From Calidithermus chliarophilus DSM 9957 (GTDB taxonomy: Bacteria; Deinococcota; Deinococci; Deinococcales; Thermaceae), in NCBI RefSeq assembly GCF_000430045.1, contig NZ_KE387023.1, positions 2,465,276-2,505,972 of the forward strand: a stretch of DNA of 40,697 nt. The letters run 5' to 3'. Within the stretch, counting starts at the first letter, position 1. Each line of letters begins with the position of its first letter. The translations under genes and the position numbers were made by a program. Shown piece by piece: positions 14,481-23,595 of this stretch. The notes beneath the pieces were generated by a model. The model did no database searches, was not told where the DNA came from, and saw only the letters and a program-made list of their open reading frames with translations.

Positions 14481-15461
14481 ATGGGCATTGACATGGACAT
14501 CGAACGCCTGATGGTGCTCGAGGTCGCCCGCGTCACCGAGCAGGCCGCGCTCGCCGCGAGCCGCCTGGCCGGGATGGGCGACAAGGAAGCGGTGGACGGG
14601 GCCGGGACCGAGGCCATGCGCCAGGTGCTGAGCGAGTTACCCATCTCCGGCACGGTGGTCATCGGGGAAGGGGAGATGGACGAGGCCCCCATGCTCTACA
14701 TCGGGGAGAAGCTGGGCAAGGGCGGCCCCGAGGTGGACATCGCCGTAGACCCGGTCGAGGGCACCAACATCACCGCCAAGGGCCTCCCCAACGCCATCAC
14801 CGTCATCGCCATCAGCGAGAAGGGCGGCCTGCTCCACGCCCCCGACATGTACATGGAAAAGCTGGTGGTGGGGCCGCCCGCTGCGGGCAAGGTCAACCTC
14901 GACTACCCCGTGGAGGCCAACCTCCGCATCGTGGCCGACTCGTTGCAGCGCAAGGTCGAGGACCTGGTGGTCGTGGTGCTCGACCGCCCGCGCCACGAGA
15001 AGCTCATCCGCGAGATCCGCCAGGCCGGGGCCCGGGTCAAGCTCATCACCGACGGGGACGTGGTGGCCGCCGTGGCGGTGGCCGTGCGCGGCACCGGGGT
15101 CCACGCCATGATGGGCAGCGGCGGCGCCCCCGAGGGCGTGCTGGCCGCCGCCGCGCTCAAGTGCATGGGCGGGGAGATCCAGGGCCGCTTCCTGCCCTCC
15201 AACGACGCCGAGCTCGAGCGCCTGAAGAGCATGGGCGGCGACCCCAAGAAGATCTACCGCACCAACGACCTCGCCCCCGGCCGCCAGATGGTCTTCGCCG
15301 CCACCGGCATCACCCACGGCGAGCTGCTCGAGGGCGTGCGCTACTTCGGCGGCGGCGCCCGCACCCACTCCATCGTGATGGGCTACGCCACCCGGGTCGT
15401 GCGCTTCATCGACAGCATCCACCTGCTCGAGAGCGGGGCGAGGGTGAACATCCGGGTCTGA
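14481..15461 (+). CDS. glpX: Class II fructose-1,6-bisphosphatase
   Basis: The 326-residue protein matches GlpX, which removes the 1-phosphate of fructose-1,6-bisphosphate in gluconeogenesis. Visible motifs are [24 protein letters not shown] (metal and phosphate site), [21 protein letters not shown] and the late F-A-A-T-G-I-T-H-G. Length is normal. It stands alone after hisIE with its own promoter-like TAGGCT. Confidence 0.96.
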   Translation: MGIDMDIERLMVLEVARVTEQAALAASRLAGMGDKEAVDGAGTEAMRQVLSELPISGTVVIGEGEMDEAPMLYIGEKLGKGGPEVDIAVDPVEGTNITAKGLPNAITVIAISEKGGLLHAPDMYMEKLVVGPPAAGKVNLDYPVEANLRIVADSLQRKVEDLVVVVLDRPRHEKLIREIRQAGARVKLITDGDVVAAVAVAVRGTGVHAMMGSGGAPEGVLAAAALKCMGGEIQGRFLPSNDAELERLKSMGGDPKKIYRTNDLAPGRQMVFAATGITHGELLEGVRYFGGGARTHSIVMGYATRVVRFIDSIHLLESGARVNIRV

Positions 15462-15553
15462 CCTGTGACATGGTTCTGTGTGGTGGAAGGACCGGTAAAT
15501 AGCCTGGTGGAAGGAGTTTTCGGTGCCGCCAGCGGCTCACGACGGAGGGGGTT

Positions 15554-15799
15554 ATGTTCGCTTGCCCGTGCTGTGGTTACCTAACCCTCAACAGCGCCCC
15601 TCCAGGAACGTTCGAAATCTGCCCAGTATGTTACTGGGAGGATGACGCCGTGCAGTTCGACGATCCTGACTACGCCGGTGGTGCGAATGCCGTGAGCCTT
15701 AACGAGGCGCGAGCGAATTTCAAGAACTTCGGTGCGATCTCGCGGGAGTTCACCACAAGAACCAGACGACCGAAGCCCGAGGAGTTCCCGCTCGTTTAA
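15554..15799 (+). CDS. CPCC-family cysteine-rich small protein
   Basis: The 81-residue protein begins M-F-A-C-P-C-C-G-Y and has E-I-C-P-V-C-Y-W-E-D-D, the pattern of the CPCC cysteine-rich family. Cysteines at 4, 6/7, 23 and 26 probably bind a metal, likely zinc. The end (T-T-R-T-R-R-P-K-P-E-E-F-P-L) is also typical. GGAGGGGG precedes the ATG. Codon choice is less GC-biased and has fewer CTCGAG than the neighbours, so recent acquisition is possible. An 11-bp direct repeat TGGTGGAAGGA (15481 and 15505) lies upstream. The family's function is unknown to me. Confidence 0.85.
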   Translation: MFACPCCGYLTLNSAPPGTFEICPVCYWEDDAVQFDDPDYAGGANAVSLNEARANFKNFGAISREFTTRTRRPKPEEFPLV

Positions 15800-15838
15800 G
15801 GCCTCGAGGGTCGTCGAGCTTGGCGCTGCGAAAAGCTG

Positions 15839-15869
15839 AACCCTCCGGTGAGAACCGGAGGGTTTCTTT
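15839..15869. terminator. Bidirectional terminator between convergent genes
   Basis: AACCCTCCGG (15839-15848) pairs with CCGGAGGGTT (15855-15864) across TGAGAA and is followed on the plus strand by TCTTT. It sits 39 nt after the CPCC gene and 13 nt beyond the end of the minus-strand barrel-like gene, so it can serve both. Confidence 0.8.
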
Positions 15870-15881
15870 GGTCCGACCCGC

Positions 15882-16322
15882 TCAGAAGCCGACATTCACG
15901 CCGAAGGAGCCGCTGATGCCGAAGCCCGTGCTGCTGCCGAAGAACACCATGGGGTGAGCCTCGACGAAGAAGGCGATGCCCGGCAGGCCTAGGTTGAGCC
16001 AGGTGCCCAGCACGCCGCGCAGGCCGAGGTTGCCGCTGCCCAGCGCCGAGAGGGTGTTGCCGTTGCCGAAGAACACGCCGGCCCCGGCGTAGAGGTCGGT
16101 GAGGGGGATCTTGGCGAGCAGGTCGGCCCCGCCGCCGAACACCAGGGCCCCGCCCGTGCCCACCGGGCCGCCGGAGGCGTAGATGCGGCCGTCGAGCAGG
16201 AAGGGCACCAGGCCCAGCCGGACGCCCGCGCTCAGGCCGAAGGGGCCGCCCACGCTAGCCTGGAGGCTCTGGGCGAAGGCCGGGGTTAGCAGAAGGACCA
16301 ACAGCACGAGAAGTTTTTTCAC
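15882..16322 (-). CDS. Small exported beta-barrel-like protein
   Basis: The 146-residue product has a clear signal peptide (M-K-K-L-L-V-L-L-V-L-L-L-T-P-A-F-A). The remainder is Gly-rich with alternating hydrophobic residues and ends in G-V-N-V-G-F, the aromatic C-terminus seen in many outer-membrane barrels. The start is GTG at 16320-16322 with AGGAGGT 5 nt upstream. I do not recognise a specific family; a small outer-membrane or envelope protein is the best reading. Confidence 0.75.
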   Translation of the reverse strand: MKKLLVLLVLLLTPAFAQSLQASVGGPFGLSAGVRLGLVPFLLDGRIYASGGPVGTGGALVFGGGADLLAKIPLTDLYAGAGVFFGNGNTLSALGSGNLGLRGVLGTWLNLGLPGIAFFVEAHPMVFFGSSTGFGISGSFGVNVGF

Positions 16323-16383
16323 GTGTTACCTCCTGTGTCAGAGTATATCGGCCGCCGCGGGCCCGGACCTGCGGTTTTGGCCT

Positions 16384-16728
16384 TCAGGCATCTTCAACCT
16401 TTCCCCTGATGTGCCGCTGAATCTCACCCAGCGCGGCGTTCCGCTCGAGCACCACCGCCTGGGGCTGCCCGGGCTGATAGCCCACCACCACGTGCGTCAC
16501 GCCGAGCAGGCCCAGCGCGGTCAGGAAAGCCTCCTTCAGGAGGAAGCCCTCGAGCCGCCCCACCCGCATGCCCTGTGCGGCCGGGCTGAGGCGGAGGAAG
16601 GCCTCGGCCTCCTCCTGCGAGAGCCAGACGGGCACCAGCTTGCGGCCCAGCGCCTCCATCACCAGGTGCTCCCCAGGCGCGGCGGGGTCCTCGAGGACGT
16701 GCCAGGGGGTCTGTAGAACGGGTTCCAT
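16384..16728 (-). CDS. Conserved-looking hypothetical protein downstream of asd
   Basis: The 114-residue protein is predicted cytoplasmic: no signal peptide, mixed helices and strands, V-P-V-W-L-S-Q-E-E-A-E-A-F-L near residue 32 and G-V-T-H-V-V-V-G-Y-Q-P-G in the second half. It starts 6 nt after the asd stop, so the two are almost certainly co-transcribed under the same attenuator. I do not recognise the family. The W-L-S-Q-E-E-A-E segment vaguely recalls SseB-like domains but is not enough for a call. Confidence 0.75.
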   Translation of the reverse strand: MEPVLQTPWHVLEDPAAPGEHLVMEALGRKLVPVWLSQEEAEAFLRLSPAAQGMRVGRLEGFLLKEAFLTALGLLGVTHVVVGYQPGQPQAVVLERNAALGEIQRHIRGKVEDA

Positions 16729-16734
16729 GGGGCT

Positions 16735-17733
<999 letters not shown>

Positions 17734-17751
17734 CCTGACCTCCTGGAAGCT

Positions 17752-17775
17752 AAATAAAAATCCTGCCTTGGCAGG
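17752..17775 (-). terminator. Attenuator terminator upstream of asd
   Basis: On the minus strand CCTGCC-AA-GGCAGG is followed by ATTTTTATTT and then the asd ribosome-binding site. A second, larger hairpin (GCGGCGACTC-CTC-GAGTCGTCGC) lies between it and the leader peptide stop and could be the alternative structure. Confidence 0.82.
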
Positions 17776-17808
17776 CAGGGGGCAAGCGACGACTCGAGGA
17801 GTCGCCGC

Positions 17809-17838
17809 CTAGGTAGTGGTGGTGCGAGCCAGGCTCAC
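17809..17838 (-). CDS. Threonine-rich leader peptide of asd
   Basis: The minus strand reads GTG AGC CTG GCT CGC ACC ACC ACT ACC TAG, encoding M-S-L-A-R-T-T-T-T: four consecutive threonine codons just before the stop, like leader peptides of threonine operons. The GTG stands 6 nt after TAGGGT, which has TTGACC 18 nt before it, so the peptide would be translated from the 5' end of a leaderless transcript. A hairpin and a T-tailed terminator follow before asd. Ribosome stalling under threonine shortage would be expected to relieve termination. Frame choice and mechanism are inference. Confidence 0.7.
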   Translation of the reverse strand: MSLARTTTT

Positions 17839-17844
17839 GCGAGC

Positions 17845-17874
17845 ACCCTAGCATCCCCCGGCCCCGGCGGTCAA
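17845..17874 (-). promoter_or_regulatory. Promoter of the asd leader (TTGACC-N18-TAGGGT)
   Basis: On the minus strand TTGACC (plus 17869-17874) and TAGGGT (plus 17845-17850) are 18 nt apart, and the leader peptide GTG starts 6 nt after TAGGGT. This is the best-formed promoter in the window. Confidence 0.75.
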
Positions 17875-17961
17875 GGGGTGGACCGCCCGGGCCGTTGCGC
17901 TTGCGTTGCGCCGCGTCCCTATGCTCCGGATTAAGGGAAAAGCCGTGGCCCGTGCGGCGGC

Positions 17962-17990
17962 TTGCCCTATTTGAACGCAGCGCCGATAAT
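17962..17990 (+). promoter_or_regulatory. Promoter for the PA14/copper-oxidase-like gene
   Basis: TTGCCC (17962-17967) and GATAAT (17985-17990) are 17 nt apart. Start of transcription near 17997 would give a leader of about 67 nt before the ATG at 18064, which has GGGAGGG upstream. The rest of the 17875-18063 interval shows nothing I can assign. Confidence 0.6.
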
Positions 17991-18063
17991 GGTTGGTTAA
18001 TCAAGGACTCATTCAGCGGGAAGTCTGCAAGGCATTGAGCAAGGCCTCGAGGGAGGGTGTGGC

Positions 18064-20388
18064 ATGAGGGGGAGCGGTCGGATTGTGGCGGTCGGATTGT
18101 TGTTGGTGGTGCTGGGGGCGTGCTCGAGCAACCTCGAGCCCAGGTCCCAGATCGACGAGCCGGGCTTCAAGGAGACGGCCGAAGGGTACGAGTTCGCCGA
18201 CGACGCCCGGGGGGCTCCGGCGCAGCCCGCGGCCACCCTGCCCAGCAACGGGCTGGTCGGGGAGTACTTCGACAACAAGGACTTCACCGGGCCGGTGGTG
18301 CGGCGTGTGGACCCCGAGATCAACTTCACCTGGAACTCCCTCGCGCCGCTGCCCTCGATGGGCGCCGACACCTTCTCGGTGCGCTGGACCGGCGAGGTCG
18401 AGCCCCGCTATAGCGAGCAGTACACCTTCTACACCGTCTCCGACGACGGGGTGCGGCTGTGGGTCAACGGCCAGCTCCTCATCAACAACTGGGCCAATCA
18501 CGGCGCCAAGGAGGACGCCGGCACCATCACGCTGCAGGCCGGCAAGCGCTACACCATCAAGATGGAGTTCTACGACAACACCGGCAAGGCCGTGGTCAAG
18601 CTGCGCTGGTCGAGCGCGCGGCAGGCCAAGGAGGTCATCCCCAGTTCGCAGTTGTTCCCCACCGGCCCGCTGATCCCCCTGCCCGCCGACCCCTCCGGCC
18701 TGACCGCCACCGCGACGAGCGGCCAGCGCGTGGACCTGCGCTGGGGCGCCTCCGCCAACGCCAGCCAGTACGAGCTCGAGCGCAAGGCGGGCGATGGCAG
18801 TTTCGCCCCGCTCGCCCGGCTCAGCGGAACGAGCTACGCCGACGTCAGCGTCAGCGGCAACACCACCTACACCTACCGCGTGCGGGCCACCAACGAGATC
18901 GGCGAGAGCTCCTGGGTGGTTTCCAACACCGTGACGACGCCGCCGACGGGCAGCTCGAGGGCCCACCTCGAGGGCAAGTTCGGGCCGGTCCAGCCCTGGC
19001 CGCTGGTCGCCGCGCACGCCGCGCTGCTGCCCGACGGCAAGGTGATCTCCTGGTACAGCTACGACGCCGTCGGCGACTACCGCGACATCAAGGACCCCCA
19101 GGCCTACTTCCACAACTCCACCCTGGTCGGCCTGTGGGACCCCGCCACCAACACCCACGAGCGGGTGGACAACCCCACCACCGACCTCTTCTGCGCCGGG
19201 TGGGTGCTCCTGAGCGACGGGCGCTTCTTCGTGGCGGGTGGCAACGAGGGCTCGCCCAACGGTAGCCCCGACACCAACGTGTTCTACTCCCAGACCAAGG
19301 CCTGGAGCCCGGGCCCGGTCATGAGCGGCGGGCGCTGGTACCCCACCACCACCCTGCTGCCCAACAAGGAGGCCCTCATCATCGGCGGGACCGACCAGAG
19401 CGGCGCGGATAACGGCCTGGCCGAGGTCTACCAGACCAACGGGACCCTGCGCGCGCTCACCGGCGCCCGCACCGAGACCTGGGACTTCACCCACTGGTAC
19501 CCCTGGATGCACGTCGCCCCCAACGGCCTGGTGTTCTACTCCGGGGCTTCCCCGCGCATGGGCTACCTCAACCCGGCGGGCACGGGGAGCTGGACCTTGC
19601 AGTTCTCCAGGGGCGACCCCACGCGCACCTACGGCACCTCGGTGATGTACCAGCCCGGCAAGATCCTCGTCGCGGGCGGGGGCGGCACCAACGCCACCAC
19701 CAAGCTCATCGACCTGCTCACCCTCAACGCCTACGGCGAGCCCACCGTGACCGTGGGGCCCCCCATGGCCTACGGCCGCACCCACCTCAACGCCACCCTC
19801 CTGGCCGACGGGCGGGTCTTCGTCAACGGCGGCAACGACGGCACCAACTTCGACGACTCGAGCTCGGTCTACCGCAGCGAGATCTGGAACCCCAAGGCCA
19901 ACGCCTGGACGTTGGGCGCGACCGCCCAGGTGCCGCGCAACTACCACTCCACGGCGCTGCTGCTGCCCGACGGCACCGTCTGGACCGCGGGCGGGGGCGG
20001 CTGCGGTTCCGACTGCACGGTCAACCGCTTCAACTACGAGATCTACTACCCCCCCTACCTCTTCAAGAAGGACGGCTCGGGCAACTACGCGCCCCGCCCC
20101 TCCCTGGCCTCGGTGCCCACCGCGCTGGCCTACGGGCAGGGCTTCAGCCTGGGCACCCCGCAGGCGGCCTCCATCCAGAAGGTGACCCTCGTCGCGCTCG
20201 GCGCCGCCACCCACGCCTTCAACATGAACCAGCGCTTCCTCGAGCTCCCCATCACGGCCCGGGGCGCCAGCACGCTCCAGGCCACCGCGCCCGCCAGCCC
20301 CAACCTGGCCCCGCCCGGCTTCTACCTCCTCTTCATCCTCGACGCCGACGGCGTGCCCTCGGTGGCGAAGGTCGTCAACCTTCAGTAA
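18064..20388 (+). CDS. Lipoprotein: PA14 + FnIII + galactose/glyoxal-oxidase-like kelch + DUF1929
   Basis: The 774-residue protein has a lipobox (V-L-G-A-C), a PA14-type carbohydrate-binding domain (about 63-200, with [11 protein letters not shown]), a fibronectin III domain (about 208-295), a seven-bladed kelch-like propeller and a C-terminal DUF1929-like domain ending [12 protein letters not shown]. Residues of copper radical oxidases are present: C377 in F-C-A-G, Y426 in R-W-Y-P-T, Y627-H628 in N-Y-H-S, and H717 in T-H-A-F-N-M-N-Q-R. In that family the Cys and first Tyr crosslink as the radical cofactor, oxidising an alcohol or aldehyde and releasing H2O2. Anchoring outside the cell suggests a role on polysaccharide. 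Activity is inference. Confidence 0.88.
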   Translation: MRGSGRIVAVGLLLVVLGACSSNLEPRSQIDEPGFKETAEGYEFADDARGAPAQPAATLPSNGLVGEYFDNKDFTGPVVRRVDPEINFTWNSLAPLPSMGADTFSVRWTGEVEPRYSEQYTFYTVSDDGVRLWVNGQLLINNWANHGAKEDAGTITLQAGKRYTIKMEFYDNTGKAVVKLRWSSARQAKEVIPSSQLFPTGPLIPLPADPSGLTATATSGQRVDLRWGASANASQYELERKAGDGSFAPLARLSGTSYADVSVSGNTTYTYRVRATNEIGESSWVVSNTVTTPPTGSSRAHLEGKFGPVQPWPLVAAHAALLPDGKVISWYSYDAVGDYRDIKDPQAYFHNSTLVGLWDPATNTHERVDNPTTDLFCAGWVLLSDGRFFVAGGNEGSPNGSPDTNVFYSQTKAWSPGPVMSGGRWYPTTTLLPNKEALIIGGTDQSGADNGLAEVYQTNGTLRALTGARTETWDFTHWYPWMHVAPNGLVFYSGASPRMGYLNPAGTGSWTLQFSRGDPTRTYGTSVMYQPGKILVAGGGGTNATTKLIDLLTLNAYGEPTVTVGPPMAYGRTHLNATLLADGRVFVNGGNDGTNFDDSSSVYRSEIWNPKANAWTLGATAQVPRNYHSTALLLPDGTVWTAGGGGCGSDCTVNRFNYEIYYPPYLFKKDGSGNYAPRPSLASVPTALAYGQGFSLGTPQAASIQKVTLVALGAATHAFNMNQRFLELPITARGASTLQATAPASPNLAPPGFYLLFILDADGVPSVAKVVNLQ

Positions 20389-20403
20389 CCGCCTGAACCG
20401 CTC

Positions 20404-20429
20404 CAACCCCTGAGCTCGCTCAGGGGTTG
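20404..20429 (+). terminator. Terminator-like hairpin after the first oxidase-like gene
   Basis: CAACCCCTGAG pairs perfectly with CTCAGGGGTTG across CTCG, 15 nt after the stop codon. The following AGCCTTTCC is only weakly T-rich. Confidence 0.7.
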
Positions 20430-20470
20430 AGCCTTTCCTGAACCCAGCCCCGGGAAGCGCGGTGGCGTAA

Positions 20471-20666
20471 TACCAGATTCGGTCAGTTCGTCCCCGAATG
20501 GGGACAAACTGACCCGACCGAAGTTATCCGCGTAGCGGAGGGCGATACCGCCCCTTGGAAGGGATACGCTTTCTTCGCCGGCCGTCAGGGAGGGGTGTGC
20601 TCTAGGATTCAAAAAGATAGCCTCTGAAGGTCTTTGGTTTGGGTGATTATCTTTTTGAATCCGGTA
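20471..20666 (-). mobile_element. MITE-like element R1, copy 3 (196 bp, long form)
   Basis: Ends are TACCAGATTC and GAATCCGGTA; the flanking 3-bp repeat is TAA (20468-20470 and 20667-20669). Orientation matches copy 2. Its outer hairpin reads GGTCAGTTCGTCCCC / GGGGACAAACTGACC: compared with copy 4, both arms changed together at most positions (T-A to C-G, tip CACC/GGTG to CCCC/GGGG). It lies between the two oxidase-like paralogs. Confidence 0.85.
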
Positions 20667-20710
20667 TAAGATTGTCTGTAAGCTTTCGAGGGTCGCCGCA
20701 GGGTAGGCTG

Positions 20711-20768
20711 TTCAGGTGCGGCTCAGCTTTTTCGGGCAGGATTTACCCTCGATGCCGCTTCACCTGAG
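20711..20768 (+). promoter_or_regulatory. Inverted repeat in the leader of the second oxidase-like gene
   Basis: CAGGTGCGGC (20713-20722) is complementary to GCCGC-TT-CACCTG (20754-20766) apart from a small bulge, enclosing about 30 nt. The ribosome-binding site GGGAGG and ATG (20781) follow at once. It could be a leader hairpin affecting translation or an operator. TAGGCT at 20705-20710 is a possible -10. Apart from this and MITE copy 3, the 20389-20780 gap shows nothing else. Confidence 0.45.
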
Positions 20769-20780
20769 CTTGGGAGGACA

Positions 20781-22544
20781 ATGAATCCGGGGAAAATGAT
20801 CCTGCTGGGGCTCGCTGTCGTGCTGGCCGCCTGTGCCGGGCCCGACCCCGCGCCCGCCAAGCCCGCCGTCCTCGAGGCCATAACCCTCTCCGAGCGCCAG
20901 GTTCGCCTGAGCTGGCCGGCCGCGGCCCACGCCCGCGCCTACGAGATCGAGCGCAGCACGGCGGGGGGCGCGTACGAACCGCTCGCGCAGGGCGCCGCCA
21001 CCGCCTACGTAGACTCCACCGTGGCCGCCGACCAGCGCTACAGCTACCGGGTGCGCGCGCTCAACTGGGGCGGCGCGAGCGGCTGGGCCGAGTCGGGGGC
21101 GGTGATCACCCCGCCCAAGCCCACGCCGAGGGCCCACCTCGAGGGCGTGTTCGGCACGGCGCGGAGCTGGCCCCTGGTGGCGACGCACGCCGTGCTCCTG
21201 CCCGACGGCACGCTGATGTCGTGGTACAGCCAGGACGCCATCGGCAACCACCGCGACAACACCGACCCGATCTACCACACCGGCACCCGGGTGGACCTGT
21301 GGAACCCCCGCACGCTCGAGCACCGCCCTGCCAACAACAGCACCACCGACCTGCTGTGCGTAGGGCACGTGGTGCTCAGCGACGGGCGGCTCTTCGCGGC
21401 GGGCGGCAACCTGGGGGGCACCAACGGCAGCGACCACACCAACTACTACGACCCCGCCCGCGGCGCCTGGGCCCGCGGCCCCGACATGGCCGCCGGGCGC
21501 TGGTACCCCACCCTCACCCTCCTGCCCAACGAGGAGGTCCTCATCACCGGCGGCAGCGACGCCCAGGGCAAGGACAACCCCGCCCCCGAGGTGCTCCAGC
21601 GCGACGGCACGCTGCGCCTGTTGAGCAACGCCCGCACCGACACCTGGGACCTCAACCACTGGTACCCCTGGATGTTCGTCACCCCGACGGGGCGGGTGTT
21701 CCACGCGGGCTCGAGCAACCGCCTGCGCTTCCTCGAGCCCGCCGGCCAGGGGGCCTGGGGCGAGGGCTACCCCCGCGACGGCAAGAACCGCTGGTACGGC
21801 AGCGCCGTCATGTACCAGGCGGGCAAGATCCTGGTGATCGGCGGGGGAGGGCCGGACGCCACCACCACCCTCCTGGACGTCAGCGCGGACGGCGAACCCG
21901 GGGTGCGCCCCGGCCCCTCGATGCGCTTCGGCCGCACCCACTTCGACGCCACCCTCCTGGCCGACGGGCGGGTCTTCGTCAACGGCGGCAACGACGGCGA
22001 GAAGTTCAGCGACGAGGCCACCGTTTACGACAGCGAGATCTGGGACCCCCAGAGCAACGCCTGGGCGCCGGGGGCCAGGGCCAGCGTGCCGCGCAACTAC
22101 CACTCCACGGCGCTGCTGCTGCCCGACGGCACCGTCTGGACCGCAGGCGGGGGAGGCTGCGGCGAGGGCTGCGGCGTCAACCACCCCAACTACGAGATCT
22201 ACTACCCGCCCTACCTCTTCGAGCCCGACGGCTCCGGCCGCTATGCCCGCCGCCCCAGCCTCACGGGCGCGCCCCGCACCCTGGGCTACGGCCAGCGCTT
22301 CACCCTCCAGTCCCCCGACGCCCCCTCGATCGCCTCGGTCAGCCTCGTCGCCCTGGGGGCCGCCACCCACGGCTTCAACATGAACCAGCGCTTCATGAAG
22401 CTGACCCTCGAGGGCAAGGGGAGCGCTACCCTCGAGGTCCGGGCCCCCGCCAGCCCCAACCTGGCCCCGCCCGGCTTCTACCTCCTCTTCATCCTCGACG
22501 GGCGGGGCGTGCCCTCGGTGGGGGAGATCGCGCGGCTCGAGTAG
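20781..22544 (+). CDS. Lipoprotein: FnIII + galactose/glyoxal-oxidase-like kelch + DUF1929
   Basis: This 587-residue paralog of the preceding gene lacks the PA14 domain. It has a lipobox (V-L-A-A-C), a fibronectin III domain (about 28-110), the kelch propeller and the DUF1929-like end. The copper-radical residues are conserved: C193 in L-L-C-V-G, Y242 in R-W-Y-P-T, Y440-H441 in N-Y-H-S, H530 in T-H-G-F-N-M-N-Q-R. Long stretches (for example [17 protein letters not shown]) are identical to the neighbour, so the pair arose by tandem duplication. It has its own ribosome-binding site and probably its own promoter. Substrate unknown; activity inferred. Confidence 0.88.
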   Translation: MNPGKMILLGLAVVLAACAGPDPAPAKPAVLEAITLSERQVRLSWPAAAHARAYEIERSTAGGAYEPLAQGAATAYVDSTVAADQRYSYRVRALNWGGASGWAESGAVITPPKPTPRAHLEGVFGTARSWPLVATHAVLLPDGTLMSWYSQDAIGNHRDNTDPIYHTGTRVDLWNPRTLEHRPANNSTTDLLCVGHVVLSDGRLFAAGGNLGGTNGSDHTNYYDPARGAWARGPDMAAGRWYPTLTLLPNEEVLITGGSDAQGKDNPAPEVLQRDGTLRLLSNARTDTWDLNHWYPWMFVTPTGRVFHAGSSNRLRFLEPAGQGAWGEGYPRDGKNRWYGSAVMYQAGKILVIGGGGPDATTTLLDVSADGEPGVRPGPSMRFGRTHFDATLLADGRVFVNGGNDGEKFSDEATVYDSEIWDPQSNAWAPGARASVPRNYHSTALLLPDGTVWTAGGGGCGEGCGVNHPNYEIYYPPYLFEPDGSGRYARRPSLTGAPRTLGYGQRFTLQSPDAPSIASVSLVALGAATHGFNMNQRFMKLTLEGKGSATLEVRAPASPNLAPPGFYLLFILDGRGVPSVGEIARLE

Positions 22545-22565
22545 CCCCGGTGGCCCGTGGGGAGA

Positions 22566-22586
22566 GGGCGGGCACGAGACCCGCCC
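22566..22586. terminator. GC hairpin between convergent genes
   Basis: GGGCGGG and CCCGCCC pair across CACGAGA. There is no T-run, but it sits between the ends of two convergent genes and may act as a bidirectional terminator. It resembles a GGGCGGGCACGAGACCCGCC palindrome I have seen in other bacterial genomes; that recollection is unverified. Confidence 0.45.
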
Positions 22587-22605
22587 CTACGGCCCCATCT
22601 CCGCT

Positions 22606-22875
22606 TCAGACCTTCGCGCGGGTCAGGCGCTCGAGCCGCTGTGCCAGCGCCGCGAAGTCGGCGGGGTCGTCGAGCACGACCACGTCGCCCTCCACCGCCA
22701 CCGAGAAGCCCTGGTCGCAGTGCGAGAGGCAGGCGACGAACTCCACCTCGAGGCCCCTCCCCGCCCCGCCGAAGTAGCCGATGCCGAAGCGCTCCTCCAG
22801 CAGCTTCACCCAGGCGTTGAAGCTCTCCTCCGAGCCGGTTCTGGCGTGGCAGCCGGTGCAGATCTCCAGGCGCAT
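22606..22875 (-). CDS. Small thioredoxin-like 2Fe-2S ferredoxin-type protein
   Basis: The 89-residue protein has C6-x2-C9 near the N-terminus and C49-x3-C53 (A-C-L-S-H-C-D-Q-G), the layout of DUF1636-like or thioredoxin-fold 2Fe-2S proteins. The last part, V-V-V-L-D-D-P-A-D-F-A-A-L-A, fits the end of that fold. It probably binds an Fe-S cluster or metal; the partner is unknown. It begins 2 nt after the stop of the exported protein upstream and is surely co-transcribed with it. Confidence 0.75.
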   Translation of the reverse strand: MRLEICTGCHARTGSEESFNAWVKLLEERFGIGYFGGAGRGLEVEFVACLSHCDQGFSVAVEGDVVVLDDPADFAALAQRLERLTRAKV

Positions 22876-22877
22876 CG

Positions 22878-23561
22878 TCAGGGCTTGCTGAAGAGGTCGG
22901 GGCTGAGGGCCGGGTTGATCTGGTAGTCCTTGTACACGAGGTCGGCGTAGGGGAAGCCCTCGCGGAACTCGGTGGCCTTCACGGGCACGGTGATTCCGCC
23001 CACCACCTCGGTCTTGTCGAAGGTGATGGTGCTCTGCTTAGGCGTGAAGTAGCCGGCGACGGTGCCGTCGTCGAAGAACATGAAGCCCTGGCTCACGCCC
23101 TTGGTCTTGGTGAGCACCTGGTGGTAGCGCTTGCCCTTGTACGTCACGTTCATCACGTAGCTGGCCTCGTCGCGCTCCTTGCCGAAGCGCAGCCCCGGCC
23201 ACTCGTTGAAGAGGATGTCCCACATGAAGTTGCCCGGCTGGGTGCTGTAAATGCCCTCCTGCACCTGCTCGCCGCGCTTGGTGAACGAGCGCTCCTTGCT
23301 GTTGACCCGCACCGCCCCGTCGATCTCGAGCCGGCTGCGCAGGTTGACGAAGTCGAGGTAGACCTTGATGACGTTGGTCTTGTCGGTGAAGGGAGGCTTG
23401 TACTCGAGCGTGTAGCTCAGCGTCTTGAGGTTTCTGAGCGCGTCGCCGCCGTTGGCCTTGAGGCCGAGCTCGAGCCAGTAGGCGGGGTCTTTGTTCACGT
23501 TGTCCTGCGCCAGGCCCAGCAGGGCCACGAGCGCCAGAGCGAGCGGGAGGAGCTGTTTCAT
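22878..23561 (-). CDS. Exported LolA-like / outer-membrane-associated protein
   Basis: The 227-residue protein has a signal peptide (M-K-Q-L-L-P-L-A-L-A-L-V-A-L-L-G-L-A) and then repeated beta-strand text: S-Y-T-L-E-Y-K, V-Y-L-D-F-V-N-L-R-S-R-L-E-I, R-Y-H-Q-V-L-T-K, G-F-M-F-F-D-D-G-T. This is the pattern of the LolA/LolB or MucB-like half-barrel that binds lipid, but no signature fixes the family. The 2Fe-2S-like gene follows 2 nt downstream. Upstream is heptamer array A5. Confidence 0.7.
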   Translation of the reverse strand: MKQLLPLALALVALLGLAQDNVNKDPAYWLELGLKANGGDALRNLKTLSYTLEYKPPFTDKTNVIKVYLDFVNLRSRLEIDGAVRVNSKERSFTKRGEQVQEGIYSTQPGNFMWDILFNEWPGLRFGKERDEASYVMNVTYKGKRYHQVLTKTKGVSQGFMFFDDGTVAGYFTPKQSTITFDKTEVVGGITVPVKATEFREGFPYADLVYKDYQINPALSPDLFSKP

Positions 23562-23595
23562 CTCGAGGATTCTCCCACAACCGCCACGGGTGCGG

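Noticed and set aside
17752-17880. Lysine riboswitch upstream of asd
   Set aside because: The region is too short and lacks the conserved core; the Thr codon run and terminator fit attenuation better.
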